Both the position numbers and the translations under genes were made by a program. Under the pieces are notes generated by a model, which was not told the DNA's origin, ran no database searches, and saw only the letters and a program-made list of their open reading frames with translations. A stretch of DNA of 13,181 nucleotides, from contig JAJFLS010000406.1 of the NCBI GenBank assembly GCA_021772595.1, positions 1 through 13,181 of the forward strand, in the 5' to 3' direction. Positions 1 through 7,302 of this stretch are shown piece by piece (positions within the stretch are counted from its first letter, which is position 1; every line of letters begins with the position of its first letter). The stretch is from Opitutales bacterium (GTDB lineage: Bacteria > Verrucomicrobiota > Verrucomicrobiia > Opitutales > Opitutaceae).

Positions 1-555
1 AGTCTTTTTTCCGATGCCCCAAATTTTGGATACGGAGAGATCGTCCATGAATGCGGCGATGTCTTCCGGCTCGATTTGAAAAAGCCCGTTCGGTTTTTCC
101 CAGTCGCTCGCAATTTTGGCGAGCATCTTGTTGGGGGCGATTCCCGCGGATGCGACCAGTCCGGTGTTGTGTCGAATGCGTTGCCTTATCTCTTCGGCGA
201 TCTCGACGGCGGGGCGTTCGGAGTGGGTGACGTCGAGATAGGCTTCATCGAGCGAGAGCGGTTCGACGAGATCGGTGTACTCTCCCATGATGGCGCGTAT
301 GCGTTTGGATTCGAAACGGTAGACGTCGGAGCGGATGGGGACGATGATGAGGTGAGGGCATTTTCTCAGCGCGAGAAAGTTCGGCATCGCGGAGTGTATG
401 CCGTACTTCCGAGCTTCGTAATTGCAGGTGGTCAGGACTCCGCGAGAGCTTTGGCCGCCTACGGCTACGGGCTCGTTTTTGAGGGCGGGTTGGTCGCGGG
501 TTTCGATGGCCGCGTAGAAGCAGTCCATGTCCAAGTGTATGATTTTCCGTTCCAT
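1..555 (-). CDS. dinB: DNA polymerase IV (DinB, Y-family), 5' part only
   Basis: This is a Y-family translesion DNA polymerase, which copies past DNA lesions with low fidelity in the cytoplasm. Translating the minus strand from ATG at 555 gives 185 residues that run off the left edge with no stop. Visible motifs are the N-terminal HLDMDCFYA, with catalytic Asp9 and a Tyr14 steric-gate position; [13 protein letters not shown] around residues 46-57, typical of the fingers; and [10 protein letters not shown], with catalytic Asp103 and Glu104. [20 protein letters not shown] lies near 154-173, and [10 protein letters not shown] at the edge starts the thumb helix-hairpin-helix. About half of the usual ~350-residue protein is present; the little-finger domain is missing. 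The gene is divergent from the RNA methyltransferase gene, with 98 bp between starts. A UmuC or ImuB paralogue is unlikely, because the full catalytic triad and the DinB-like spacing are kept. Confidence 0.95.
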   Translation of the reverse strand, partial: MERKIIHLDMDCFYAAIETRDQPALKNEPVAVGGQSSRGVLTTCNYEARKYGIHSAMPNFLALRKCPHLIIVPIRSDVYRFESKRIRAIMGEYTDLVEPLSLDEAYLDVTHSERPAVEIAEEIRQRIRHNTGLVASAGIAPNKMLAKIASDWEKPNGLFQIEPEDIAAFMDDLSVSKIWGIGKKT

Positions 556-653
556 CTTCCCGTGGTCGCGCGAAATCGGCGTTTGGCATGAGAGCGGTTC
601 GGACCGTTCTTTTCTATGGACATGCTGCCCCGACCTTGCTTGATGGGTCGACG

Positions 654-1454
654 ATGGCTGACTCGCTTTCCAAGGCAAAACTTTCCTCGCTTCGAAAGCT
701 GCACCATAAGAAGGTCCGGGATTCGGAGAATCAGTTTCTGATCGAAGGCTGGCATTTGCTGGAAGCGGCGATCGAGGCGGACCTCCCGCTGCGGACTCTA
801 GTTTACGATGAATCGCGGAAAGTGTTGGAGAGCGACCAGAAGGTGATGACGATGGCGACCCAGCGAGCGGAAGCGGTGTATTCGGCGGGCGAATCCCAGA
901 TGAAGGCGCTCGGGGAGACGAAGACGAGTTCCGGTGTGGTGGCCTTGGTTGACCGGCCCAGTGAGGATTGGGATTCGGTAGAGACTTTGCTGGCTGAACG
1001 CGAGGAGGGCTTTGTGGTCGTGTTGGATGGGGTGAGCGATCCGGGCAATTGCGGCTCTATTATTAGAGCGTGCGATTGGTTTGGAGCGGATGCGGTGATT
1101 TTAGGAGAGGGATGCTCGGATCGGGAGAATGGCAAGCTGGTGAGGGCGACGATGGGATCGCTATTCCATTTGCCGGTCGTATCCGTAGATCGGATAGCGG
1201 ACAGTCTCAGAGGTTTGCAGAAAAGCGGTTATCGCGTGGTGGCGAGTTCGCTAAGCGAAGCCGAAACGCTTCAGGGCTACCAGTGGCCTCGCAAAACGGC
1301 GTTGGTTGTGGGCAATGAAGCGAGGGGAGTTTCCGATGCGGTGTATGAAATAACGGATACGCGACTGCGTATCCCGAAGACAGGGAAAGCGGAGTCGCTG
1401 AACGCGGCGATGGCGGCATCGGTTATGCTAGGGCATTGGCGCATGGGTGTGTGA
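654..1454 (+). CDS. TrmH/SpoU-family RNA 2'-O-ribose methyltransferase
   Basis: This 266-residue protein belongs to the SPOUT (SpoU/TrmH) methyltransferases, which use SAM to 2'-O-methylate ribose in rRNA or tRNA. The N-terminus ([20 protein letters not shown], then [13 protein letters not shown] at 28-40) is the substrate-binding domain seen in RlmB/TsnR-like members. The three SpoU motifs are all present: motif 1 [18 protein letters not shown] at 129-146 with Asn132 and Arg138; motif 2 [10 protein letters not shown] at 218-227; and motif 3 [20 protein letters not shown] at 240-259. I chose ATG 654 over the in-frame ATG at 588. The upstream 22 residues do not resemble the family and would crowd the divergent dinB promoter; the homologous fold starts at about residue 8. 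No strong Shine-Dalgarno sequence is seen at either start. Substrate (23S rRNA or tRNA) cannot be told from sequence alone. Confidence 0.9.
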   Translation: MADSLSKAKLSSLRKLHHKKVRDSENQFLIEGWHLLEAAIEADLPLRTLVYDESRKVLESDQKVMTMATQRAEAVYSAGESQMKALGETKTSSGVVALVDRPSEDWDSVETLLAEREEGFVVVLDGVSDPGNCGSIIRACDWFGADAVILGEGCSDRENGKLVRATMGSLFHLPVVSVDRIADSLRGLQKSGYRVVASSLSEAETLQGYQWPRKTALVVGNEARGVSDAVYEITDTRLRIPKTGKAESLNAAMAASVMLGHWRMGV

Positions 1455-1473
1455 GGATTTTGCAATTCGATCT

Positions 1474-1536
1474 CCCACGAAGCACACAGAGGTCACGAAG
1501 AGAGGAGCCTTAGTGTTACTTAGTGAACTTTGTGGG
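1474..1536. repeat. Degenerate CACGAAG-type inverted-repeat hairpin
   Basis: The left arm (1474-1500) starts CCCACGAAG and ends TCACGAAG. The right arm (1509-1536) starts CTTAGTG and ends CTTTGTGGG. The reverse complement of the right arm reads CCCACAAAG-TTCACTAAG-TAACACTAAG, so both arms are built from CAC(G/A/T)AAG-like units about 9 nt apart. The arms can fold on each other as an imperfect ~27-bp stem around an 8-nt loop (1501-1508). It lies in the 163-bp gap between the RNA methyltransferase and the thioredoxin-like gene. There is no T-tract, so it is not a clear intrinsic terminator. The layout looks like a small intergenic repeat family, but only one copy is in this window. Confidence 0.6.
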
Positions 1537-1617
1537 CCATTGATTTTTAGTTGGACTTGCCTGATGCGGCCTACTGTGGTCGCTTTTCGTTTTTGAATTT
1601 ATGAGAAATTGATACGA

Positions 1618-1986
1618 ATGAATTGGATTGCCGATATTGATGAAGCTCTTTCCGCGCGCGCGCAGCAGGGAAAACGACTGCTGATGATTTTCAAGGGAAG
1701 CGGAGATTGGTGCCCTTGGTGCAACAAGCTGGTCGAACTCCTGGAAGAGAGCACGGCGCTGGACGACTATCTGGAGACGGAGGGAATTCTGGCGGCCAAA
1801 ATCGGAATCCCTCGGAAGTCGGACGACGTGAACGGAATACGTGAACGATTTGGAATCACCGGGATTCCGTTTCTCGTTTTCTACGCGGAGGACGGACGAA
1901 TCGAGGGTGCGACCGAGTACATCGACGATGGGAACGCTCAAAGCTACGTCGATTGGATCGAGAGCGTCGATTCGAGCGGACTTTAG
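1618..1986 (+). CDS. Small thioredoxin-like protein with CPWC active site
   Basis: This 122-residue thioredoxin-fold protein has the redox motif WCPWC (Cys32, Cys35) after the strand LLMIFKGSGD, and a likely cis-proline in GIPFLVFY (Pro84). The end of the fold is DGRIEGATEYIDDGNAQSYVDWIE. It has no signal peptide or membrane segment, so it should act in the cytoplasm as a thiol-disulfide reductase or a related redox protein. It is closer to the short 'thioredoxin_7'-like group (GSxxWCxxC) than to classic thioredoxin, whose site is WCGPC. I chose ATG 1618; a TTG at 1609 would add three residues (MIR) and has no better ribosome binding site. It ends 38 bp before the stop of the convergent HDOD gene. 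Its partner protein is unknown. Confidence 0.85.
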   Translation: MNWIADIDEALSARAQQGKRLLMIFKGSGDWCPWCNKLVELLEESTALDDYLETEGILAAKIGIPRKSDDVNGIRERFGITGIPFLVFYAEDGRIEGATEYIDDGNAQSYVDWIESVDSSGL

Positions 1987-2023
1987 GAAGCCGATGAGCG
2001 GGGGGAATGCCCTGGGATTGCGT

Positions 2024-3997
2024 CTACTCTAGGGCGAAGGTCCGCTTCTCTTCGTCGTACTGAATGACGACGTCCTGCTTGCGGATATCGACGATGCGTG
2101 CTCCGGAAACGTCGTCGCCGACGCGGAGAATTTTCCCGTTAACGCTTACGGCGGGAATTTGACGATTGTAGAAGATTCCGGTGAGCTGGATTTTAGGAAA
2201 GAGATCGACGGTGGCTTCAATGCTCTCGGCGATCAGCTCTTCCACGGTGATCGTGTCGAATTCTTCGTAATCCAGGTTGGCTGAATCTTCAGCGCTATTC
2301 GCTGCGACGCTGTCCGCGGGAACGGTTTTTAACTCGTTCGTGTCTGTATCGGGATTTTGAATAAGCGCTTGGGGTACGATCGCCTCGTTCGGACCTTTCT
2401 CGTCGTCGTATTCCACGGAGTTTAAAATGACGGTCGCAGTGTCGAAGGTGCCTTCCTCCCAGTTCGCGATCTCATGGATTAAGTCTCTCGAATCGTCGTT
2501 ATTCCTGAAAAGGAAGAGAGCGAACGCGACACAGGCTGCGACGCAAAACGCGGCGAAGACGATCTTGCTTCTAGAGTTGTTGGGCTCTTTTTCGTTGGCT
2601 GACCAATCGGCGAAGGAGGATTGGGTTCGATTCGAGATCGGGGGTACCGATATTGTTGTGTTGTCTGATATTTCGGGCTCCATAGCGGTTTCAAGGGTTT
2701 GAACCGGTGGGAGCGATTCGTTAGAAATAACGGGTTGTTCTTGGTTCTGAAATGTTTCGCTGGCGTTTGGAGAAGTCGGAGATGATTCCTCTTCGATTTC
2801 TTTTCCATTGGCGATCTGTCGCCAGACGGACCATTGATTTTCCTTTTTAAGCTCGGCGAAAAAGCGTTTGTCGCGCGTGGAGTCCGGGTGGACGTTTCCT
2901 CCTGTGTGGTTTTCCCACACGAGGGCGTTGGCCGCGTGGACGGAGGCGAGCGGGGAGAAGGCCGCGCCGAATGAGTTTACGGGCTCATGGTGGCAGGCGG
3001 CGCATTCCACAACGCTTATGGGCAGTCCCCAGCGTCCTAGGAGATAGGCGCCGGTTTCGGCGTGATTGCAGCCGATGATCTCGTTCTCGGCTTTCCAGAA
3101 AGGGAGTCTCTTCTTTTCGGCATGCTCGCGGGCTGCTTGATATACGTCGGGGATGGCTCGCTGCATCATGAGCTTCCCGATGTCGTGAAAGAGTCCGGCA
3201 GTGTAGGCTTCCTCGGCGTTTCTTGAGTTGCCGGTTTCGTGCCGTGTGATGTCCTTGGCGATGGTGGCGACGCTCATGCTGTGGCGCCAAAGCTGATCGG
3301 TCAGCGATTTCTGTTCGCTGGACTCGTCTTGGTCGAAGACCTGGATGGCGAGGACGAGATTCTTGACGGTCTCGATGCCGAGCACGGTGACCGCTTGGGA
3401 GATGTCGGAAACGGTCTCTTCGAACCCGAAGTAGGACGAGTTGACAATTTGAAGAATCTTGCCGCTGATCGCCATGTCGGTGGAGATTTCTTGTCCGACG
3501 TTCTCGATCGATGCGTCGGTCGAGTTTAGCGCGTTGACGACTTTCTGGTACATCGACGGAAGGCTTGGGAGGTCTCCCATCTTGTCCATGATGCGGTTGA
3601 TTTGGTCTTTCCCGAGCCAGTTCTCGATGGCGATGCACCGCTGGATTTCGCTTCTCAGAAGTTTCGGCGAACAGGGTTTCGGGAGGAAGTGGAAGGAGCT
3701 GCCGATTCCGGTCGCGAGGAGCTCTTGGTCGCGCTTGTCGGCCATGATGAATCGATGGACGGACGGATGCTCTTTTTCGACGAGGCTAAGGAGTTCGCAC
3801 CCGTCCATCTGGGGCATCCGGTAGTCGCAGACCAGAACGGTCGGAGGACTGCTTTGGATGGCTTCAAGCGATTGCCGGGGGTTGTTAGAAAGTTCGATGA
3901 TCCAGTGCTCTTCTTTTGAGGAGAGCGAGGATTTCAGCTGGTCGAGGCAATCGATCTCGTCGTCGATCAGTAAAATGCGCGGATTGGTTTGTGCCAT
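2024..3997 (-). CDS. REC-HDOD signalling protein fused through a TM helix to a GspB/PilP-like domain
   Basis: This is a 657-residue multidomain protein. Residues 5-125 form a CheY-like receiver with the acidic pair Asp12/Asp13, phospho-acceptor Asp58 (VCDYRMPQMDG) and Lys107 (FLPKP). The usual Thr/Ser before the last active-site loop appears to be Ala86. Residues ~134-345 are an HDOD domain: LPSLPSMYQKVVNAL, ISTDMAISGKILQIVNSSYFG, LGIETVKNLVLA. It keeps HD-like elements at His239, His271-Asp272 (LFHDIGKL) and HH 336-337. Residues ~400-475 are an acidic, low-complexity linker. Residues 479-497 (IVFAAFCVAACVAFALFLF) are a single membrane span, followed by an acidic stretch. Residues 599-657 (QLTGIFYNRQIPAVSVNGK, then LRVGDDVSGARIVDI) resemble the small C-terminal domain of type II secretion GspB or pilus PilP/GspC proteins. 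Predicted topology puts the signalling half in the cytoplasm and the C-terminus in the periplasm. ATG at 3997 lacks a strong ribosome binding site. Function is inferred; no output enzyme domain is visible. Confidence 0.85.
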   Translation of the reverse strand: MAQTNPRILLIDDEIDCLDQLKSSLSSKEEHWIIELSNNPRQSLEAIQSSPPTVLVCDYRMPQMDGCELLSLVEKEHPSVHRFIMADKRDQELLATGIGSSFHFLPKPCSPKLLRSEIQRCIAIENWLGKDQINRIMDKMGDLPSLPSMYQKVVNALNSTDASIENVGQEISTDMAISGKILQIVNSSYFGFEETVSDISQAVTVLGIETVKNLVLAIQVFDQDESSEQKSLTDQLWRHSMSVATIAKDITRHETGNSRNAEEAYTAGLFHDIGKLMMQRAIPDVYQAAREHAEKKRLPFWKAENEIIGCNHAETGAYLLGRWGLPISVVECAACHHEPVNSFGAAFSPLASVHAANALVWENHTGGNVHPDSTRDKRFFAELKKENQWSVWRQIANGKEIEEESSPTSPNASETFQNQEQPVISNESLPPVQTLETAMEPEISDNTTISVPPISNRTQSSFADWSANEKEPNNSRSKIVFAAFCVAACVAFALFLFRNNDDSRDLIHEIANWEEGTFDTATVILNSVEYDDEKGPNEAIVPQALIQNPDTDTNELKTVPADSVAANSAEDSANLDYEEFDTITVEELIAESIEATVDLFPKIQLTGIFYNRQIPAVSVNGKILRVGDDVSGARIVDIRKQDVVIQYDEEKRTFALE

Positions 3998-4262
3998 ATA
4001 GCGAAATTCAAGAATTACGGTTGGATCGGCCTAATTGGGGTCGTTCTTGAACATTCTCTCAGCTTTTGGCTTAGGTTGAATTGATGTACCTAATGAAGGT
4101 TTAAACCTAGCTGAGTACGTTACGCATGCTGCTTAGGCGCGGCTGGCTAAGCGTGGTTTTCGAGAGCATTGAAGGACTGGAAGGAGGGGTTGGCGGATCG
4201 ACGCGATTTTGGATTGAAAAGCAGGTTGTAGAACCGCTTTCGGCAGGTCAGTTTGGGCTTCG
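3998..4262. promoter_or_regulatory. Divergent intergenic region with TTAGG/CCTAA motifs and nested inverted repeats
   Basis: This 265-bp gap separates the divergent HDOD and methyltransferase genes and has no convincing ORF. It holds four CCTAA/TTAGG pentamers in alternating orientation, at 4030-4034, 4071-4075, 4089-4093 and 4133-4137. A perfect 12-bp palindrome AGGTTTAAACCT lies at 4097-4108. CTCAGC (4058-4063) plus TAGGTT (4072-4077) pair with AACCTAGCTGAG (4104-4115) as a 12-bp stem with an 8-nt bulge. A further pair, GCTTAG/CTAAGC, lies at 4131-4136 and 4147-4152. These could be operator sites or a structured leader. No clear -10/-35 pair was identified. Confidence 0.4.
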
Positions 4263-5036
4263 ATGAAAGAGCCCTACCTTTACGACGGGATGGAAGCGTT
4301 TTCCTACGATCTGATCGACGAGCTATCGGATTTCGACGACTACGATTTCTACCGATTTCTGATCGAATCGAATCCGGGTTCGGTGCTCGATCTGGGATGC
4401 GGAACGGGACGGATCCTCGCGCCGCTCGCGAGCGACGGGATCGCGGTTGTCGGGCTGGACGCTTCGGAGGAAATGCTCGCGATTTGCCGCGAGAAGCTGG
4501 AATCGATCGAAGCCGAGGCGGGACTGGTGAAAGGGGACATACGGCGATTCGAATTGGGGGAGTCATTTCAGACGATTCTGATCCCGGGATTTACGATTCA
4601 ACTGTTGATCGGAGAAGAGGATTTGGACGCGTGCCTTCTATCGTGCGCGAGGCATCTGAGTCCGGGTGGGCAGCTTGTAATCCCGACGTATTTGCCTTGG
4701 GAGATGCTCGAGACTGGCAAGGAGCGTTCGCCGTCTGAAAAACGGAGGGAATCGGAATTCGGCGAGTCGGGCGAACGATTCGCGGCTTGGCAAGGCTGGC
4801 GGATCGACACGATGGAGCAATTGCTGACCTTGGAAAACCGTTTCCGGAAGCTGGATCCCAATGGGGCTATCTTGGTTGAGGAGGAGCGGGAGATGACAAT
4901 TCGTTGGCACCTGCCCTATGACATGCAACAGCGGCTAACCCGAAACGGTTTTCGCGACGTGTCGCTCTACGGGGATTTCGCGTTCGATCCTCCGGAGCCG
5001 AATTCCGAATCGGTCATCTACGTGGCCCGTTTGTAG
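4263..5036 (+). CDS. Class I SAM-dependent methyltransferase, substrate unknown
   Basis: This 257-residue Rossmann-fold methyltransferase has the SAM-binding motif I VLDLGCGTGRILAPLA at 41-56, the post-motif acidic residue in VGLDASEEML (Asp66) and GDIRRFE at 91-97 as motif II. A motif IV-like region is FQTILIPGFTIQLL, followed by LSPGGQLVIPTYLP as the next strand. The N-terminus (YDGMEAFSYDLIDELSDFDDYDFYRFLI) matches small-molecule methyltransferases whose first helices close over the substrate. The C-terminal half has several beta-strands (MTIRWHLPYDMQQRLTRNGFRDVSLYGDF), as in class I proteins annotated only as SAM-dependent methyltransferases. It has no signal peptide, so it should be cytoplasmic. 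It sits alone on the plus strand, convergent with the glycosyltransferase operon 59 bp downstream. ATG 4263 has no clear Shine-Dalgarno sequence. Confidence 0.88.
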   Translation: MKEPYLYDGMEAFSYDLIDELSDFDDYDFYRFLIESNPGSVLDLGCGTGRILAPLASDGIAVVGLDASEEMLAICREKLESIEAEAGLVKGDIRRFELGESFQTILIPGFTIQLLIGEEDLDACLLSCARHLSPGGQLVIPTYLPWEMLETGKERSPSEKRRESEFGESGERFAAWQGWRIDTMEQLLTLENRFRKLDPNGAILVEEEREMTIRWHLPYDMQQRLTRNGFRDVSLYGDFAFDPPEPNSESVIYVARL

Positions 5037-5095
5037 CGGTTTGGCGAATCGTCATTAGATTCTGTATACGAGGTGATTCGAAATACGGTGACTCG

Positions 5096-6517
5096 CTATT
5101 TCGAGTATCCTTGAAATTTGATTTTCCTTAGGCCGAACCAGACCATTTTCAAAAGAATCAAGCCATGCCTGAATCGGGAGATGTTGGTGTCTCCGTAGGT
5201 TCGGTCTTTGTATCGTACGGGGATGTCCCTGATTCGTAATTGAAGAAGGCTTGATCCAAAAAGAAGATTGAAATCTCCAAACGGGTCGAAGTCCCCGAAG
5301 GACTCGATGCGTTTGAGAAGTCGCTCGTAGTCCGTACGCAACATCATCTTCGTGCCGCAAAGACTGTCTTTGATATCTTGGCCCAAAACAAAGCTAAGAG
5401 TCGCGGCGAAGAATTTGTTGCCGAGCAAATTGAGAAATCGCATGGCCTTCGATTCCATCGGGTAGACGAGTCGACTGCCGTTAGCGAACTCGCACCGACC
5501 ATCGCAAATCGCTTCGAAAAATTTTGGAAGATCCTCAGGTGGGGCCGTGAGATCTCCATCCTGTATAACGAGGACGTCGCCGGTCGCCATCTCGAAACCG
5601 AGCCGAACGGCGTCCCACTTGCCCTTTCCGGGTTGCTTCGCAAACTTGATTTTTCGTTTTCCAGAGTATGCGGCGGCCTCTTTTTGGATGGTGTCCCAGG
5701 TGTCGTCAGTGCTGTTGCCTTCGATGAAAATGATTTCGGTTTCTTTGCCGAGATTGGGTATTCGGTCTATGGCCGGTTTGATGTTGCCCGACTCGTTTCT
5801 AGCAGGAACGATCACGGAGCACTTGTAGTCCCAAGAACGCCCTATGGATCGTTGAGGTCTTGCTGTGATGAAAAGGCTGATGCCCCAATGCCGTATCAGC
5901 GGAAGCCTTACGAGGAATCGATTAAAGAGGCTGGAGAGGAGGGGAATGTTGAAAGGCAGGAGTTGTTCGCTCGAACGGGAAATGACTTCCCAGCCGCTCA
6001 GCTCTAAGAGGTTGAGAATATCCTTCGTCGAGAGCCAGTTGCTGGGGGGCTGTTTCATGACGAGCCCCATCGCTTCGCCAAGCTTGATGAGTGGGCTCCA
6101 AACCGCGTTCAATGACAGAATGTGAAGACGAGTTCGGGGATGGGCGGATTTCAACGCTTGCTGAAAGCAGACTTGGATATCGTCGTCGTATCCAATCAAG
6201 TAGTCGAGTATGATATGGTCAAACGCTTCATCGGGGCTGTGCTGATGAATATCGCTAACCTTGAATTCTAGAGTCTCGTCGCTGTGTCGTGAGCGCGCCT
6301 GATCGATCATGCTATTGCTGAAATCGATGCCAAGGCCGCGTTTGGGATTTAGGGATGCGAGAAGGTCGCCTCGTCCACAGCCAATTTCTAGAATGGTTGT
6401 ATTTTCTTGAACACGGTTCTTGAGCAACTGCTGGAGTTGCCGGTGGAAAGAGCTCTGGAGGGCTCTGGCTTTGCTGTCGTGATCTGCAACCCAATCGAAA
6501 TGCGCGGCTTTATCCAT
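5096..6517 (-). CDS. Fused SAM methyltransferase / GT2 glycosyltransferase (polyprenyl-phosphate sugar synthase-like)
   Basis: This is a 473-residue two-domain protein. Positions below count from the TTG at 6520; subtract one for the ATG start. Residues ~1-220 are a class I methyltransferase: motif I ILEIGCGRGDLL at 43-54, acidic Asp66 in LGIDFSNSMIDQA, then SDIHQ and DHIILDYLIGY. Residues ~233-460 are a GT-A fold family 2 glycosyltransferase: CSVIVPARNESGNI at 234-247, a variant nucleotide-sugar loop IEGNSTDDTW in place of VDDGSTD, KQPGKGKWDAVRLGFEMATGD, the metal-binding DGD at 321-323, NGSRLVYP and DSLCGTKMMLR. The second domain resembles DPM1/GtrB-type enzymes that load a sugar onto polyprenyl phosphate, but it has no C-terminal membrane helices. 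I chose ATG 6517 because it overlaps the upstream stop as TGATG; a TTG at 6520 is also in frame. It is the last gene of the operon. Confidence 0.88.
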   Translation of the reverse strand: MDKAAHFDWVADHDSKARALQSSFHRQLQQLLKNRVQENTTILEIGCGRGDLLASLNPKRGLGIDFSNSMIDQARSRHSDETLEFKVSDIHQHSPDEAFDHIILDYLIGYDDDIQVCFQQALKSAHPRTRLHILSLNAVWSPLIKLGEAMGLVMKQPPSNWLSTKDILNLLELSGWEVISRSSEQLLPFNIPLLSSLFNRFLVRLPLIRHWGISLFITARPQRSIGRSWDYKCSVIVPARNESGNIKPAIDRIPNLGKETEIIFIEGNSTDDTWDTIQKEAAAYSGKRKIKFAKQPGKGKWDAVRLGFEMATGDVLVIQDGDLTAPPEDLPKFFEAICDGRCEFANGSRLVYPMESKAMRFLNLLGNKFFAATLSFVLGQDIKDSLCGTKMMLRTDYERLLKRIESFGDFDPFGDFNLLFGSSLLQLRIRDIPVRYKDRTYGDTNISRFRHGLILLKMVWFGLRKIKFQGYSK

Positions 6518-7302
6518 CAAGGTGTTTTCTCAAGTACGATTATCATGCGCAATCCAAGAACACGAAGAGCGGCTTGTGGGAGTAGGGCTTCTCCCTTCAG
6601 GAGAAGCTTGATGATGCGAGTGGGAAAGATCTGCTGCTTGGACAGGCCGCCGGTCGACGGATAGGCGAATACGTCTCTGTAATTGAGCGCTTTGAGGGAC
6701 AGGCCCATTTGTTTTAGTTTCGATTGGGTTGCCTGTTTATGGTTTTTGAAAAGCGCCTGTCCCATACCCATGTTGGCAAACTCGCCTTTGCTGTTGGATT
6801 GAAACTCGAAAGGAGGACCAATGGTGGAGGTCCGGCACGGCTCGTGATGGAAGAGCTTGTAGAAAATGCTTCCCCATGCGGTGGCTGCGGGTTCTGCCAG
6901 TACGATTCTTCCTTTGGGCATCAATGCTTTTGATGCGCTTTCGAGGAATCGGAAGGGCGTGGTTAAATGGTGGAGCATGTCCATAGCTAAGATTGTGTCC
7001 CAAGTCTCGGGCGCCCCTTCTATCGCGTAGGCGGAGACTGCTTTGTCCACGAAACGCGTTTTTTGGATATCGCTCGTAACTACGTTTTGGCAGCAGCGTT
7101 TGAAGAAACCTGCTCCCGAGCCAAGTTCCAGCCAGCGCGTTCCGACAGCGGCGAGTTCCATTTGATTAAAGATAGACCGATAGACCGTTCTCAGTCCAGG
7201 GGACTGATCCCACTTTTCCGCGCTGGATTCCAGCAATGAAAGGTCATAAGTAGCTTGGTTCGGCTGAGTAGCCTGGTGTTGTTGTGAATCGGTATCGATC
7301 AT
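6517..7302 (-). CDS. Class I SAM-dependent methyltransferase in the glycosyltransferase operon
   Basis: This 261-residue Rossmann-fold methyltransferase has motif I RWLELGSGAGFFKRC at 56-70, the acidic strand end VVTSDIQKTRFVD, the type 11-like motif IV AMDMLHHLTTPFRFLESASKAL at 106-127 and MPKGRIVLAEPAA at 128-140. The middle has an unusual YKLFHHEPC segment (148-156). The C-terminus ends in a leucine-rich stretch, LLPQAALRVLGLRMIIVLEKTP. It starts with ATG 7302, which overlaps the stop of the GT-C gene as ATGA, and its own stop overlaps the next start. All three genes are therefore probably one translationally coupled unit. A role in methylating a glycan or its lipid-linked precursor is inferred from context only. 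The substrate could instead be a small molecule or lipid. Confidence 0.85.
   Translation of the reverse strand: MIDTDSQQHQATQPNQATYDLSLLESSAEKWDQSPGLRTVYRSIFNQMELAAVGTRWLELGSGAGFFKRCCQNVVTSDIQKTRFVDKAVSAYAIEGAPETWDTILAMDMLHHLTTPFRFLESASKALMPKGRIVLAEPAATAWGSIFYKLFHHEPCRTSTIGPPFEFQSNSKGEFANMGMGQALFKNHKQATQSKLKQMGLSLKALNYRDVFAYPSTGGLSKQQIFPTRIIKLLLKGEALLPQAALRVLGLRMIIVLEKTP

Noticed and set aside
76..591. 171-residue open frame on the plus strand
   Set aside because: It is the shadow of dinB on the other strand, whose translation has all Y-family motifs.
588..653. Earlier ATG for the RNA methyltransferase
   Set aside because: The extra 22 residues do not look like the family and lie in the likely dinB promoter region; ATG 654 fits the fold.
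2009..2035. GCCCT/AGGGC hairpin at the convergent thioredoxin-like/HDOD gene ends
   Set aside because: Only 5 bp with a 17-nt loop and no T-tract; too weak for a terminator.
2985..3638. 217-residue minus-strand frame inside the HDOD gene
   Set aside because: It is Arg/His-rich, a typical out-of-frame reading of the real gene with no recognisable domain.
5045..5080. CGAATC/GATTCG inverted repeat between the convergent genes
   Set aside because: Six base pairs with a 24-nt loop and no T-tract; likely chance.
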